DNA from: Mycolicibacter engbaekii
GTDB lineage: Bacteria > Actinomycetota > Actinomycetes > Mycobacteriales > Mycobacteriaceae
DNA: 64,000 nt
Assembly: GCF_002101585.1 (NCBI RefSeq)
Contig: NZ_LQOT01000010.1
Span: forward strand, 1 to 64,000
Reading direction: 5' to 3'
Both the position numbers and the translations under genes were made by a program. Below the pieces are notes generated by a model. That model had not been told where the DNA came from. It worked only from the letters and a program-made list of their open reading frames with translations, and searched no databases. Of the stretch, positions 26,861 through 35,609 are shown piece by piece. The stretch's first letter is position 1. The number at the start of each line of letters is the position of its first letter.

Positions 26861-28033
26861 TTACTGCGAGGTGATGAGGTGTGCGAGTTCGATGTACAGG
26901 GGTATCCCGATAGTCACGTTGTAGGAGAACGTCAGGCCCAGCGATGCGGCCAGCGGCAGGCTGGGACTGGCCTCTGGAATCACCAGCCGCTGAATCGCCG
27001 GGACAGCGATGTACGACGCCGCACCGCACAACACCGCGAACAACACGTAGGTGCCCAACTGGAAGTGGACGCCGGTCAGCTGCGAGTAGGTGCGCGCCAC
27101 GAACAGCCCCAGGGTGGCGAAAAGGTTGGGAGCCAGCAGGCCGAAGAAGATGAAACCACGGCCCGCGGCGCGCAGGTCCTTGAGCTTGCGTGCGGCGGTC
27201 AGACCCATCTCCAGCAGGAACAGGCACAGCACACCCTGGAATGCGGTGACGAACACCGGGTCGTCGACACCGGTGACCTTGGAGCCCTGTAGGCCGCTGA
27301 CGAAGCCGATGACGATGCCGCCGAGCAGCAGGCAGATGCCCGGGTTGAGGAAGACCTCCCGCACCAGTTCCCGGTTGATCAGCCGCCCGTTGGGGGTCCC
27401 CTCGGTCTCCGCGCGGCGCTGCGGCGTCATCTCCAGCGACAACCCGCCCGTGGGGTCGGCGCCATGGGCTGCCACCACGGTGGGCCGCGCGCCTGCCGGC
27501 ACGGTGTAGCCCGGCTCGTGGGGCATGTTCCCGTCGGCGTCCATGCCCTTATGCCGTAACCGGGCGACCAGGAACAGCGCCACCAGGCAGCCGGGGATCT
27601 CCATGATGGCCAGCATCACGGGCATGTAGGCGTCGAAGGCCATCCCGACGGTGGCCAGCACGCCCATGCAGGTGGCGAAGGTTCCGGCCGAGTCGGAGCC
27701 GTAGTAGCCGGCGACCGTTGCCCGGTCGACCTCCCGCATTTTCGTCATGTACTTCAGCAGCAGGTAGGCCAGTGTGCCGATCAGGAAGTTCAAGACGAAT
27801 CCGACGACGATGAATCCGAGGATTCCGCCGATCTGCGAGAGGTCGATCTCGGCGAGCTCTTCGCCGCCGTGCCAGCCGATGGCCAGCAACAGGTACATCG
27901 TCAACCCCTGATACAGCGCGTTCGGGAACTCGAACGGGACCTTGGCGATGGCGATCAGGAAGCCGAAGTAGAAGAACAGCAGCAGTGGCTTGAACAGGTT
28001 GTGCGTGAAGTTCTGCCAGAACTCGACAAGCAT
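26861..28033 (-). CDS. SbtA-family sodium-dependent bicarbonate permease
   Basis: A 390-residue polytopic inner-membrane protein. Two sets of about five helices flank a polar centre (about 170-225). Family signatures are VAGYYGSDSAGTFATC in the first half and ASYIAVPAIQRLVIPEASPS plus SLGLTFSYNVTIGIPLYIEL in the second. Cyanobacterial SbtA imports bicarbonate with sodium. The regulatory partner SbtB is not seen nearby. It follows two PPE genes on the same strand with 47 bases between, so it is likely co-transcribed. Confidence 0.85.
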   Translation of the reverse strand: MLVEFWQNFTHNLFKPLLLFFYFGFLIAIAKVPFEFPNALYQGLTMYLLLAIGWHGGEELAEIDLSQIGGILGFIVVGFVLNFLIGTLAYLLLKYMTKMREVDRATVAGYYGSDSAGTFATCMGVLATVGMAFDAYMPVMLAIMEIPGCLVALFLVARLRHKGMDADGNMPHEPGYTVPAGARPTVVAAHGADPTGGLSLEMTPQRRAETEGTPNGRLINRELVREVFLNPGICLLLGGIVIGFVSGLQGSKVTGVDDPVFVTAFQGVLCLFLLEMGLTAARKLKDLRAAGRGFIFFGLLAPNLFATLGLFVARTYSQLTGVHFQLGTYVLFAVLCGAASYIAVPAIQRLVIPEASPSLPLAASLGLTFSYNVTIGIPLYIELAHLITSQ

Positions 28034-28080
28034 GTTCGTCTCACTTTCGCGGGGAGGAGATCAGGCGCCGCCGGCGGGCG

Positions 28081-29400
28081 TCAGCTCAGCGGGGTACCGG
28101 TTTTCTTCGAGCCCTTGAGGTGCACGGCGTGGACACCGGGCTTGCGCGACAACTCCTCAAGCAGTTCGTCGAGTCCGGCCTGGTCGACGTTCCAGTGCTG
28201 GACCGCCTCGGGCTGGCTCTGCAGCTTGGCGATCACCGCGTCGAGCTTGACCGGAGTCTTGGCCTTACCGCCCTGAATCCGGATGCGCCCGCTGCCGGCG
28301 GAGCGCGGGGTGGCGCTGCCCAGGGCTCCGCCGGCCATGGCACCCAGCGCCGCCTGGTTGAGCAGGCCACCGGCCATCCCCGAGGCGGGGGCGGCGGCCA
28401 CGCCCGCGGCGGGTCCGCCAGTGGCCGCCAGCCGGATCGCCGGGCTGGCAGAGGCCCAACTCGGCGGGACGGACAGGTTGCCCACCAGGTTCGCCTCCGA
28501 CATGGTGGCCGACACCGTCGAGGAAAGCCCGGCGGCGGTGCCCATCCGAAGCCCGGCGCCCAGACCGCTGACCGGCAGACCTTCGAAAGCCCGGCCCAGC
28601 GGAGTCGCAAACTTGGTGAAGGCCCCGATCGGCCAGTTGACCAGCAGTGAGACGTCGTTGAACTGCGTGGTCAGGCCGAGTGGAGCCTTGGCCGCGGCGA
28701 ACAATGCGGAGAACGTCGCACCGGCGGTGGGGTTACCGGTCAGGGCGGCCAGGGCGCTGTTGATGAAGGTGTTGTACTGGGTCGCTATGTCGGCGAAGAA
28801 CTGCAGGATCGGGTTGCCGGCCGCAGTGGTCGCCGCCGAACCGACGCTGCTTGCCGCTGCTGCCCCGGCGCTCCCGGTGGTGGTCGGCGGCGGCTCGGCA
28901 AACGCGGTGACCTTGGTGGCAGCGGTCGCCGCCGCGGCGTAGGTCTCCATGGCCGCAGCGTCCTGGGCCCACATCTGCATGTACTCGGCCTCATTGGCCG
29001 CGATGGCCGCCAGATTCTGGCCGAGCAGGTTGGTGGCCTGCAGCATCGCCTGCTGGGCGCGGTTGGCGGCGACGGCTTCGGGGGGCACGGTGGCCGCGTG
29101 CGCGGCTTCGTAGGCGGTAGCGGCGGCCTGCGCCTGGGCGGCAGCCTGGGCGGCCGTGGCCGCGGTCGCCGACATCCACGCGATATACGGCTCGGCGGCG
29201 GCGATCATCGCCGCCGCTGAGGGGCCGGTCCATGATTCGCTCGCGAGCGAGGTGAGCACCGCGTTGTATTCGGCTGCCGCCGAACTCAACTCGCCGGCAA
29301 TTCGACCCCATGCGGTGGCGGCTTCGATCAACGACGCCGACCCGGCGCCGGCGTACATGTTGGCCGAGTTGATCTCCGGGGGGAGCAATGAGAAGTACAT
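28081..29400 (-). CDS. PPE family protein, SVP subgroup
   Basis: A 439-residue PPE protein. The 180-residue PPE domain begins MYFSLLPPEINSANMYAGAG with WTGPSAAAM and the [16 protein letters not shown] helix. The SVP motif is SVPPSWASASPA near 320. The C-terminal tail is basic, unlike most PPE-SVP proteins, ending in a helical segment with LDELLEELSRKPGVHAV. Export by an ESX type VII system is expected. No PE gene is adjacent. It is the second PPE of the leftward unit. Confidence 0.92.
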   Translation of the reverse strand: MYFSLLPPEINSANMYAGAGSASLIEAATAWGRIAGELSSAAAEYNAVLTSLASESWTGPSAAAMIAAAEPYIAWMSATAATAAQAAAQAQAAATAYEAAHAATVPPEAVAANRAQQAMLQATNLLGQNLAAIAANEAEYMQMWAQDAAAMETYAAAATAATKVTAFAEPPPTTTGSAGAAAASSVGSAATTAAGNPILQFFADIATQYNTFINSALAALTGNPTAGATFSALFAAAKAPLGLTTQFNDVSLLVNWPIGAFTKFATPLGRAFEGLPVSGLGAGLRMGTAAGLSSTVSATMSEANLVGNLSVPPSWASASPAIRLAATGGPAAGVAAAPASGMAGGLLNQAALGAMAGGALGSATPRSAGSGRIRIQGGKAKTPVKLDAVIAKLQSQPEAVQHWNVDQAGLDELLEELSRKPGVHAVHLKGSKKTGTPLS

Positions 29401-29468
29401 TTCGACACCCTTATCTGGTCGAGTGCGACTGGGTCAGCGGGCAGTGGCCGGGTTTGCTCATCGCGGTC

Positions 29469-30740
29469 TCACTCATCCAGTGCCGGGATCACGATGATGG
29501 TGGCCGCCGCGGGATCGGCTTCACCGGGCGGAATGGGACCGAAGGCGTCGGCCCCGCCGCTGTTTCGCAGGGACCGGGTGGCCGCACCGGCACCCTGGGC
29601 GGCGGTGGTTCCCATACCGCGGCCCAGCAGGCTGGACAGGGCCATCTGGCCGAACATGGCGTCTTGGCCGGCGACCGCGGCCATCGGAGCGGCCTCCAGC
29701 GTCGCCGGCAGGGACGACGCCATGCTGACCAGCTTGGTGGCAGGCGCTGCGACCGCCCAGGAAGCCGGCACCGACAACTTGCCGACCGTGGCCGCATTGC
29801 CCAGCGCACCGGTGGCACTGCTCAGCGTTGTGGCTGCCGGTGCTGCATTTGCCAGAGGTGCCAGCGGCAGCAGTGCCCCGGAGATGGCTTTGGGGCCGGC
29901 TAAGTAGGACTGCACAGCCATGGCGTTGATCGGCCAGGAGTAGATCTGGCCGGCGGACAGGAACAGACCACCGGGCAGTGACGTCCAGCCCAACAGCGGA
30001 CTGTAGGCCCCGGTGAGCGTGCCCCAGATCGTGTTCCAGTTGGCCAAGTCCGTCGCGAAGGACGGGGGCAGTGTCGCCGCGGCCGGGTTGGACCCGAGCG
30101 TCTGCAGCACCTGGGGCATCGCCGTGAGCATCTGGGAGACCTGTTGGGCGATGTTGGACGCCGACGAGTTCGCGGTCGCCTCTGCGGAGGCGGCCTCCTG
30201 GTTGGCGATCCCGGCCGGGTTCATGGTCTCCGGCGGCTGACTGAACGGTGTGAGCGCCGTTGCCGCTGCCGACGATCCGGCGTAGCCGTACATGGCCGCC
30301 GCGTCCTGTGCCCACATCTCGGCGTACTCGATCTCGGTGGCGGCGATGGCGGGCGTGTTCTGGCCGAGGAAGTTCGTCGCGATCAGGGTCGCCAGCTGAG
30401 TCCGATTCAGGGCGATCACCGGCGGCGGCACGGTGGCGGCGAACGCCGCCTCGTAGGCGGCTGCGGCGGCGCGGGCCTGGTTGGCCGAGTGCTCGGCTTG
30501 GGCGGCGGTGGCGGCCATCCACGTCACGTAGGGCTCGGCCGCGCTGGCCATCGAACCGGAGGACGGCCCGGACCATTCCCCGGCGAGGCTTGAGACCACG
30601 GACTCGTAGGACGACGCCGTAGAACTGAGTTCCGCGGCGAGCGCGTCCCACGCCGAAGCGGCCGCCAGCAGGGGGCCAGAGCCCGCCCCCGCGTACATCC
30701 GGCCGGAGTTGACCTCCGGCGGCAGTGCTGCGAAATCCAT
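29469..30740 (-). CDS. PPE family protein, SVP subgroup
   Basis: A 423-residue PPE protein beginning [20 protein letters not shown], with WSGPSSGSM and [15 protein letters not shown] in the PPE domain and [13 protein letters not shown] as SVP motif. The C-terminus contains a [20 protein letters not shown] stretch and an acidic end. It is the first gene of the unit PPE-PPE-SbtA-DUF732. As PPE proteins can mediate solute uptake across the mycobacterial outer layer, a role in feeding the SbtA permease is conceivable but unproven. Confidence 0.92.
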   Translation of the reverse strand: MDFAALPPEVNSGRMYAGAGSGPLLAAASAWDALAAELSSTASSYESVVSSLAGEWSGPSSGSMASAAEPYVTWMAATAAQAEHSANQARAAAAAYEAAFAATVPPPVIALNRTQLATLIATNFLGQNTPAIAATEIEYAEMWAQDAAAMYGYAGSSAAATALTPFSQPPETMNPAGIANQEAASAEATANSSASNIAQQVSQMLTAMPQVLQTLGSNPAAATLPPSFATDLANWNTIWGTLTGAYSPLLGWTSLPGGLFLSAGQIYSWPINAMAVQSYLAGPKAISGALLPLAPLANAAPAATTLSSATGALGNAATVGKLSVPASWAVAAPATKLVSMASSLPATLEAAPMAAVAGQDAMFGQMALSSLLGRGMGTTAAQGAGAATRSLRNSGGADAFGPIPPGEADPAAATIIVIPALDE

Positions 30741-31200
30741 CTCGGGTGACTCCTCACGTCACACGTCGGTGCCGGCGCTGGTAAATCGCCGTCAACTAAA
30801 CCCTAGACGGCGGTTGGCTATTGGGGGTGCCGGCGATGTAACAAGCGTGGGACTTTCCGTTGATAGTGGTAGCAGTGGACTATTGAAAAGTGTTGTGAGA
30901 CAGCTGGCATAAGGCTATCCGTGGTGGTCGCCGGCTTACTTAAGCAATTTGGCGGCCCGCTGGCAATTAATTCCAAGGAACCGAATTGGCGGCCGGTTCA
31001 TTTCGCCGGCCAGGCCAACAATCGCCCCGGAAAACCGCGGAAACGCCACATCGTCGGGGCGTGAATTTCCGCACCATTAGCCATCTCAGTCGACCGATGG
31101 TACGCAGTCCTTCTGGACAGCGGCTGGCAGTGGACTGGGTCTTGGCTGTCGCTGCGCTGCGCAAGTCCTGGCAGCCAGCCCGGGCCGGCTCAGGGACTGG
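30741..31200. promoter_or_regulatory. Gene-free 460-base spacer with terminator-like hairpin
   Basis: No supported gene lies here. The left part, next to the PPE start, must contain the PPE-unit promoter; it is more AT-rich than its surroundings (GTCAACTAAACCCTAG near 30790). At 30987-31018 a strong stem, TTGGC-GGCCGG with CCGGCC-(AG)-GCCAA around TTCATTTCG, could terminate the leftward gene ending at 31201. No PE gene fits in the spacer. Confidence 0.45.
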
Positions 31201-32229
31201 TCAGCGGAAGCGGACGTGCAAGGTCGCCAAGCCGAAGATCTTCCGGCCGTCGGACTTCGCGGACACCAGGATGACGCCGCTGCGGGTGGCCGGGTCCAGC
31301 GATTTGATCCGGCCGCTGAACTCGATGTCGGCGCCTTCCTTGGCGGACACGATCGCCGGTGCGGACAGCCGCACCGCGTAGCGGGTGACGGCGCCCGGGT
31401 CGCCGGTCCAGGCCGACGCGAAACCGGCGCCCAGACCCATGGTGAGCATGCCGTGCGCGATCACGTCGGGGAGTCCGGCCAGCTTGGCGATGTCTTCGTC
31501 CCAGTGGATGGGGTTGGCGTCGCCGGCGACACCGGCGTAGTTCACCAGGTCGCCGCGAGCCAGCCGGGTGTGGCGCACGGGGAGTTCGTCACCGACCCGG
31601 ACGTCGTCGAACGACGGGGTCCCCGGGGTACGGGTCAAGCCGCCCTCGGAGATCCGCACCTGCCCTTCGGGCCGCACGGTCTTGTGGTACGCGGCGTCGG
31701 CGTCACCCACGTCGAGAATGTTGACGTCGTGCATCATCGCGTTGTGCACGGCGGTCTTGACCGTCGGATCGATGTCTTCGGCTGTCACCCCGACCACGGT
31801 GGTGTGCAGGGTGTGTACCCGCTCGCCGGCGGTGTCGGTGAAGGTGTTGGTCACCGTGATCAGGTCGCGGCCCGCGACGCGGCGCACCGAGGTCAGCTCC
31901 ACGTCGATGTGCAGTTCGTCACCGTCGACGATGGGCCGGTGTTGCTCGAAGACCTCTTCGGTCTGCATGAAGGTGTCGTAACCGACGACCACGGATTCGA
32001 ACATGCGGCGGTTGCAGGTCATGCCCGGGACCGAGGTGAACGTCAGCGGCGCGACCAGACCCGAGTAACCCATGTCGGCGGCGGCGGCGAGATCCCAGTG
32101 CGCGGGGTGGTAGTCCTGCACGGCGCGCGCGTACTCGCGGACCTTCTCCCGACCCACCAGGTAGGTGCCGTCCATTTGGTAGTAATGGCCGACCCGGGCT
32201 TGCATCGGTGATGTCTGTGCTGCGGTCAT
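31201..32229 (-). CDS. Double-hotdog MaoC-type hydratase/dehydratase (fused HadA/HadB-like)
   Basis: A 342-residue protein with two hotdog domains. The ATG at 32229 is chosen over an upstream TTG-like extension because family homology begins at MQARVGHYYQMDG. The N-terminal FAS1-type hotdog is VGREKVREYARAVQDYHPAHW onward. The C-terminal MaoC domain carries the hydratase-2 motif YAGVAGDANPIHWDEDIAKL followed by GMLTMGLGAGF. Fused HadA/HadB-like proteins in mycobacteria hydrate or dehydrate (3R)-hydroxyacyl thioesters. It stands alone between the PPE unit and cydC and could act on ACP or CoA substrates. Confidence 0.83.
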   Translation of the reverse strand: MTAAQTSPMQARVGHYYQMDGTYLVGREKVREYARAVQDYHPAHWDLAAAADMGYSGLVAPLTFTSVPGMTCNRRMFESVVVGYDTFMQTEEVFEQHRPIVDGDELHIDVELTSVRRVAGRDLITVTNTFTDTAGERVHTLHTTVVGVTAEDIDPTVKTAVHNAMMHDVNILDVGDADAAYHKTVRPEGQVRISEGGLTRTPGTPSFDDVRVGDELPVRHTRLARGDLVNYAGVAGDANPIHWDEDIAKLAGLPDVIAHGMLTMGLGAGFASAWTGDPGAVTRYAVRLSAPAIVSAKEGADIEFSGRIKSLDPATRSGVILVSAKSDGRKIFGLATLHVRFR

Positions 32230-32312
32230 GAGGTGACTCAACCGTTCTATCGGACTGGTTGCGGAAGCCGACCACAGCACCCTAGCGTGCGCGCCGGCGC
32301 CCGAGGCTTTCC

Positions 32313-33956
32313 CTATCCCAGGACGAGTCGCTGGAACGGGCCGTCCCCGCAGAGGTGGTGGGTGGCCACCACCACCGTCCGGTCGGCGCCGAACAGGCCG
32401 GGCACCGCGAGAATCGCCCGCAGGAGATCGTCGGCGTCGGCGGCGTCGAGGTGCTCGGTGGGCTCGTCGAGCGCCACGATGGCCGCCGGCGCCAACATGG
32501 CCCGGGCCAGCAGCAGCCGCCGCCGCTGTCCCGCCGACAATGCCTGGGCGCCGCCGGCGAGGACGGTGGCCAGGCCGTCGGGCAGACCGGCCAGCCAGGG
32601 CTGCAGCCCCACCCGACTCATAGCCGTGCGCAGCTCGTCGTCGTGGCAGTCGCCCCGCGCCACCAGCAGGTTGTCCCGGACGGTGGTCGCGAAGATGTGG
32701 GCGTCCTCGGCAAAGAAACCGACGGCGGATCGCAGCTCGGATTCGGCCAGCTCCTGCACCGGGCGGTCGCCGACCCGAACGCCACCGGCCAGCGGTGTCA
32801 CCAGGCCGGCCAACGTCATCAGCAGGGTCGTCTTGCCGGCCCCGCTGGGGCCGGTGACCGCCAGCCGATCCCCGGGCGCCAGATCGAGCTCGACCCGCAC
32901 GGATCGCTCGTCGCGAAATCCCGAGACCAGATCGGCGTGCAGCGCCGGGGCCGCACCCGGCGGCGGGCGGCGCGGCGCCGGGCAGGGCGCGATCGGGGGT
33001 TCGTCGGGCGCCAGATCGACCAGCCGCCGCGCCGCGATCCGCGCGCGGGTCAGGGCGACGGCGGCCCCCGGCAGTGCGGTGGTCGCCTCGAAGGCCGACA
33101 GCGGCAGCAGCATCAGGACCGCCACCGTGGTGGGCGCCAGGACGTCGGCGAGCCCGATCCCGGCTACCGCGGCGCCGAGCACGCTGACCCCGACCGCGGC
33201 GGTGGGCAGGGCTGCGGCCAGCGCCGCCGGCTTGGCCGCTGCGTCCAGCGCCGCGCCCCAGGCCTGCTGGCGACGCTGGGACTCGGCGATGACGGCGGGC
33301 AGCAGACCGGCGATCCGCAGCTCCGGGGCATGGTCGAGCGCATGGAGCGCCGCGACGTCACGCTCGCCGCGGTGCTCGCGGGCGCTGTCCTGCTGTGCCG
33401 CGGCGGCCCGCGCGGCCAGCCACGGCGCCACCACTCCGGCGGCCAGCAGGCAGCCGGCCAGGACCGCCGCGGCCGCCGGCGAGATCGCCGCGACCGCCGC
33501 GGTGGCAACGACACCCAGTACCGCTGCCACCCCGATCGGAAGGACGGCCCGGACCAAGACGTCGGAGAGTTCATCGACATCGGAGCCAAGGCGGGCCACC
33601 AACTCTCCGCTGCGCAACCGCACCGCGGTCTGCACCGGGCCGTGGGCCAGACGCCGGTAGAGCTGCACCCGGGCGGTGCCCGCCGCCGCCAGGGCCGCGT
33701 CATGGCTCACCAGCCGCTCGCAGTAATGCAGCACCCCCCGCGAGATCGCCAGCGCCCGCACCGCCACCACGGCGATCGACAGGTCCAGCACCGGCGGCAT
33801 CTGCCAGGCCCGGGTGATCAGCCAGGCCGAGACCGCGGCCAACGCCAGCGCGCTGCACAGCGACAGGGTCGCGAGCAGACCGGCCAGCAGCAGCCGGGAC
33901 AGGCGTGGTCGCAGCAGCCGCAGGGCCGCCACCAGTGGATCAGACCGGCACCGCAC
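32313..33956 (-). CDS. cydC: Cytochrome bd biogenesis ABC exporter subunit CydC
   Basis: A 547-residue ABC half-transporter with an N-terminal six-helix membrane domain and a C-terminal ATPase (Walker A GPSGAGKTTLL, signature LSAGQRRRLLLARAM, Walker B IVALDEPTEHLD). With CydD it exports thiols (glutathione/cysteine in E. coli) or haem, needed to assemble cytochrome bd. The GTG at 33956 is preferred because GAGGGAG lies seven bases upstream; it overlaps the CydD stop by 17 bases. Last gene of cydABDC. In some mycobacteria cydD and cydC are fused; here they are separate. Confidence 0.9.
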   Translation of the reverse strand: MRCRSDPLVAALRLLRPRLSRLLLAGLLATLSLCSALALAAVSAWLITRAWQMPPVLDLSIAVVAVRALAISRGVLHYCERLVSHDAALAAAGTARVQLYRRLAHGPVQTAVRLRSGELVARLGSDVDELSDVLVRAVLPIGVAAVLGVVATAAVAAISPAAAAVLAGCLLAAGVVAPWLAARAAAAQQDSAREHRGERDVAALHALDHAPELRIAGLLPAVIAESQRRQQAWGAALDAAAKPAALAAALPTAAVGVSVLGAAVAGIGLADVLAPTTVAVLMLLPLSAFEATTALPGAAVALTRARIAARRLVDLAPDEPPIAPCPAPRRPPPGAAPALHADLVSGFRDERSVRVELDLAPGDRLAVTGPSGAGKTTLLMTLAGLVTPLAGGVRVGDRPVQELAESELRSAVGFFAEDAHIFATTVRDNLLVARGDCHDDELRTAMSRVGLQPWLAGLPDGLATVLAGGAQALSAGQRRRLLLARAMLAPAAIVALDEPTEHLDAADADDLLRAILAVPGLFGADRTVVVATHHLCGDGPFQRLVLG

Positions 33957-35553
33957 GGGCGACTCCCTCGCTGTGAACGGTGACGACCTGATCGGCGATC
34001 GCCAGCACGGGGGCGCGGTGGCCCACCACCACCACCGTCGCTCCGGTGCGCGCACGGTCCACCAGGGCCGCCAGCACGCGCTGTTCGGCCGCGGGGTCCA
34101 GATGCGCGGTCGGTTCGTCGAGCAACAACACCGGGGCCGGCGAGCCCAGTGCGCGAGCCAACCCGAGCCGCTGTCGTTGCCCCAACGACAACCCCAGCCC
34201 GCCGCGGCCCACCCGGGTGCGCGCGCCGTGGGGCAACTCCGCGAGCACCTCGTCGAATCCGGCTGCCGCACAAGCATCCTGCGCATCGGCCAGGTCGCCG
34301 AACAGCGTCAGGTTGTCCGCCACGGTGCCCGGGATCAGCGCCGGGCGCTGCGGCAGCCACGACAGTTGGGCCCACCAGCCGGGCAAGTCGAGCGTCGCCA
34401 CGTCTACGCCGCCCACCGTGATCCGTCCGCAGGACGGACTGGTCAGGCCCGCGATGGCCGCCAGCGTCGTACTCTTGCCCGCGCCGTTGGCTCCGGTCAG
34501 CACCGTCACCTGACCGGGCTCGAGCACTGCGTCCAGGCCGGCCGGCGCCGCACCGTCCCGGCCGGCCACGCTGAGGCCCTCGAGCCGTATCGGTGCCCCC
34601 CGCGCAGCCACCGCACGGTCCCCCGGAACCCGCTGAGCGGTCTCGCCGATCAGGGCGAAAGCCTGGTCCGCGGCAGCGCGCCCGTCCTCGGCGGCGTGAA
34701 ACTCCACGCCGATCCGGCGCAGCGGCCAGTACACGTCGGGCACCAGCAGCAAAACGGTCAGCCCGGCGGTCAGGCTCATCTCGCCGAACACCAGCCGCAG
34801 ACCGATGCTGACGGCGACCACGGCCACGCTCAGCGTGGCCAGCAGTTCGAGGACCAGTGCCGACAGGAACGCGACACGCAGGCTGGCCATGGTCGACCGG
34901 CGCTGCGCGCGGGACAGTTCGGCGATGCGGTCCTGCGGCCCGCTCGCCCGCCCGAGCGCGCGCAGGGTGGGGATACCGGCGATCAGGTCCATCAGACGTG
35001 CCTGCAACGTGGTCTGGGCCGCCAGGGCCGCCGCCGACCTGTCCGCGGTGGCCAGGCCGATCAGCACCATGAACACCGGGATCAGGGGCAACGTGATGAA
35101 CGCCAGGACCGCTGACCGCGGGTCGAACGCGGCGATCACCCCGACGGTGATCGGGGTGAGGATCGCGGCCAGCAGCAGCGCGGGCAGATAGGCGCTGAAG
35201 TAGGAGCGCAGACCGTCCAGGCCGCGGGTGACCACCGCCGCCGCGGCGTCGCGGTCGGCGGCCAGCCGGCCGGGAGCGCGTGCAGTGACCGCGCGCAGCA
35301 CCTGCCCGCTGAGTTCGGCGATCACCGCGCTGGCCCCGCGCTGCCCCAGCCTGGCCTGCAGCCAGTGCGCCAGCGTGCGGAGGGCGAACAACGCTGCAAG
35401 CGCGGCCAGCAGGGGCGTCCAGTGCGCGACGCTGCGTGTCGACGGTTGCGTGATCACCCCAGACACGATGTGGCCCAACACTATCGCGGATCCGAGTGCG
35501 CAGCCCGAGATCACCACTCCGCAGCCCACCATGGCGACCAGGAAGCGGCGCAC
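33940..35553 (-). CDS. cydD: Cytochrome bd biogenesis ABC exporter subunit CydD
   Basis: An ABC half-transporter of about 537 residues. The membrane domain includes LSGQVLRAVTARAPGRLAAD and SYFSAYLPALLLAAILTPIT. The ATPase has Walker A TGANGAGKSTTLA, signature LSLGQRQRLGLARAL and Walker B VLLLDEPTAHLD. The first usual start codon is the GTG at 35553. Homology-like residues (SRAPLDPRLWRA) extend upstream, and a CTG at 35613 overlaps the CydB stop as CTGA, so a non-canonical start there is possible. Translationally coupled to CydC downstream. Confidence 0.88.
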   Translation of the reverse strand: MRRFLVAMVGCGVVISGCALGSAIVLGHIVSGVITQPSTRSVAHWTPLLAALAALFALRTLAHWLQARLGQRGASAVIAELSGQVLRAVTARAPGRLAADRDAAAAVVTRGLDGLRSYFSAYLPALLLAAILTPITVGVIAAFDPRSAVLAFITLPLIPVFMVLIGLATADRSAAALAAQTTLQARLMDLIAGIPTLRALGRASGPQDRIAELSRAQRRSTMASLRVAFLSALVLELLATLSVAVVAVSIGLRLVFGEMSLTAGLTVLLLVPDVYWPLRRIGVEFHAAEDGRAAADQAFALIGETAQRVPGDRAVAARGAPIRLEGLSVAGRDGAAPAGLDAVLEPGQVTVLTGANGAGKSTTLAAIAGLTSPSCGRITVGGVDVATLDLPGWWAQLSWLPQRPALIPGTVADNLTLFGDLADAQDACAAAGFDEVLAELPHGARTRVGRGGLGLSLGQRQRLGLARALGSPAPVLLLDEPTAHLDPAAEQRVLAALVDRARTGATVVVVGHRAPVLAIADQVVTVHSEGVARAVPV

Positions 35554-35609
35554 CGCGGCCGAGGCCCGCCACAGGCGCGGGTCCAGCGGCGCCCGGGAAC
35601 CCCGGGCGC

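Noticed and set aside
30741..31200. Missing PE gene upstream of the PPE pair
   Set aside because: No open frame of PE length or a PE-like start was found; the short frames there lack ribosome binding sites.
32233..33983. Plus-strand open frames across cydC
   Set aside because: Shadows of the ABC transporter gene; no domain signatures.
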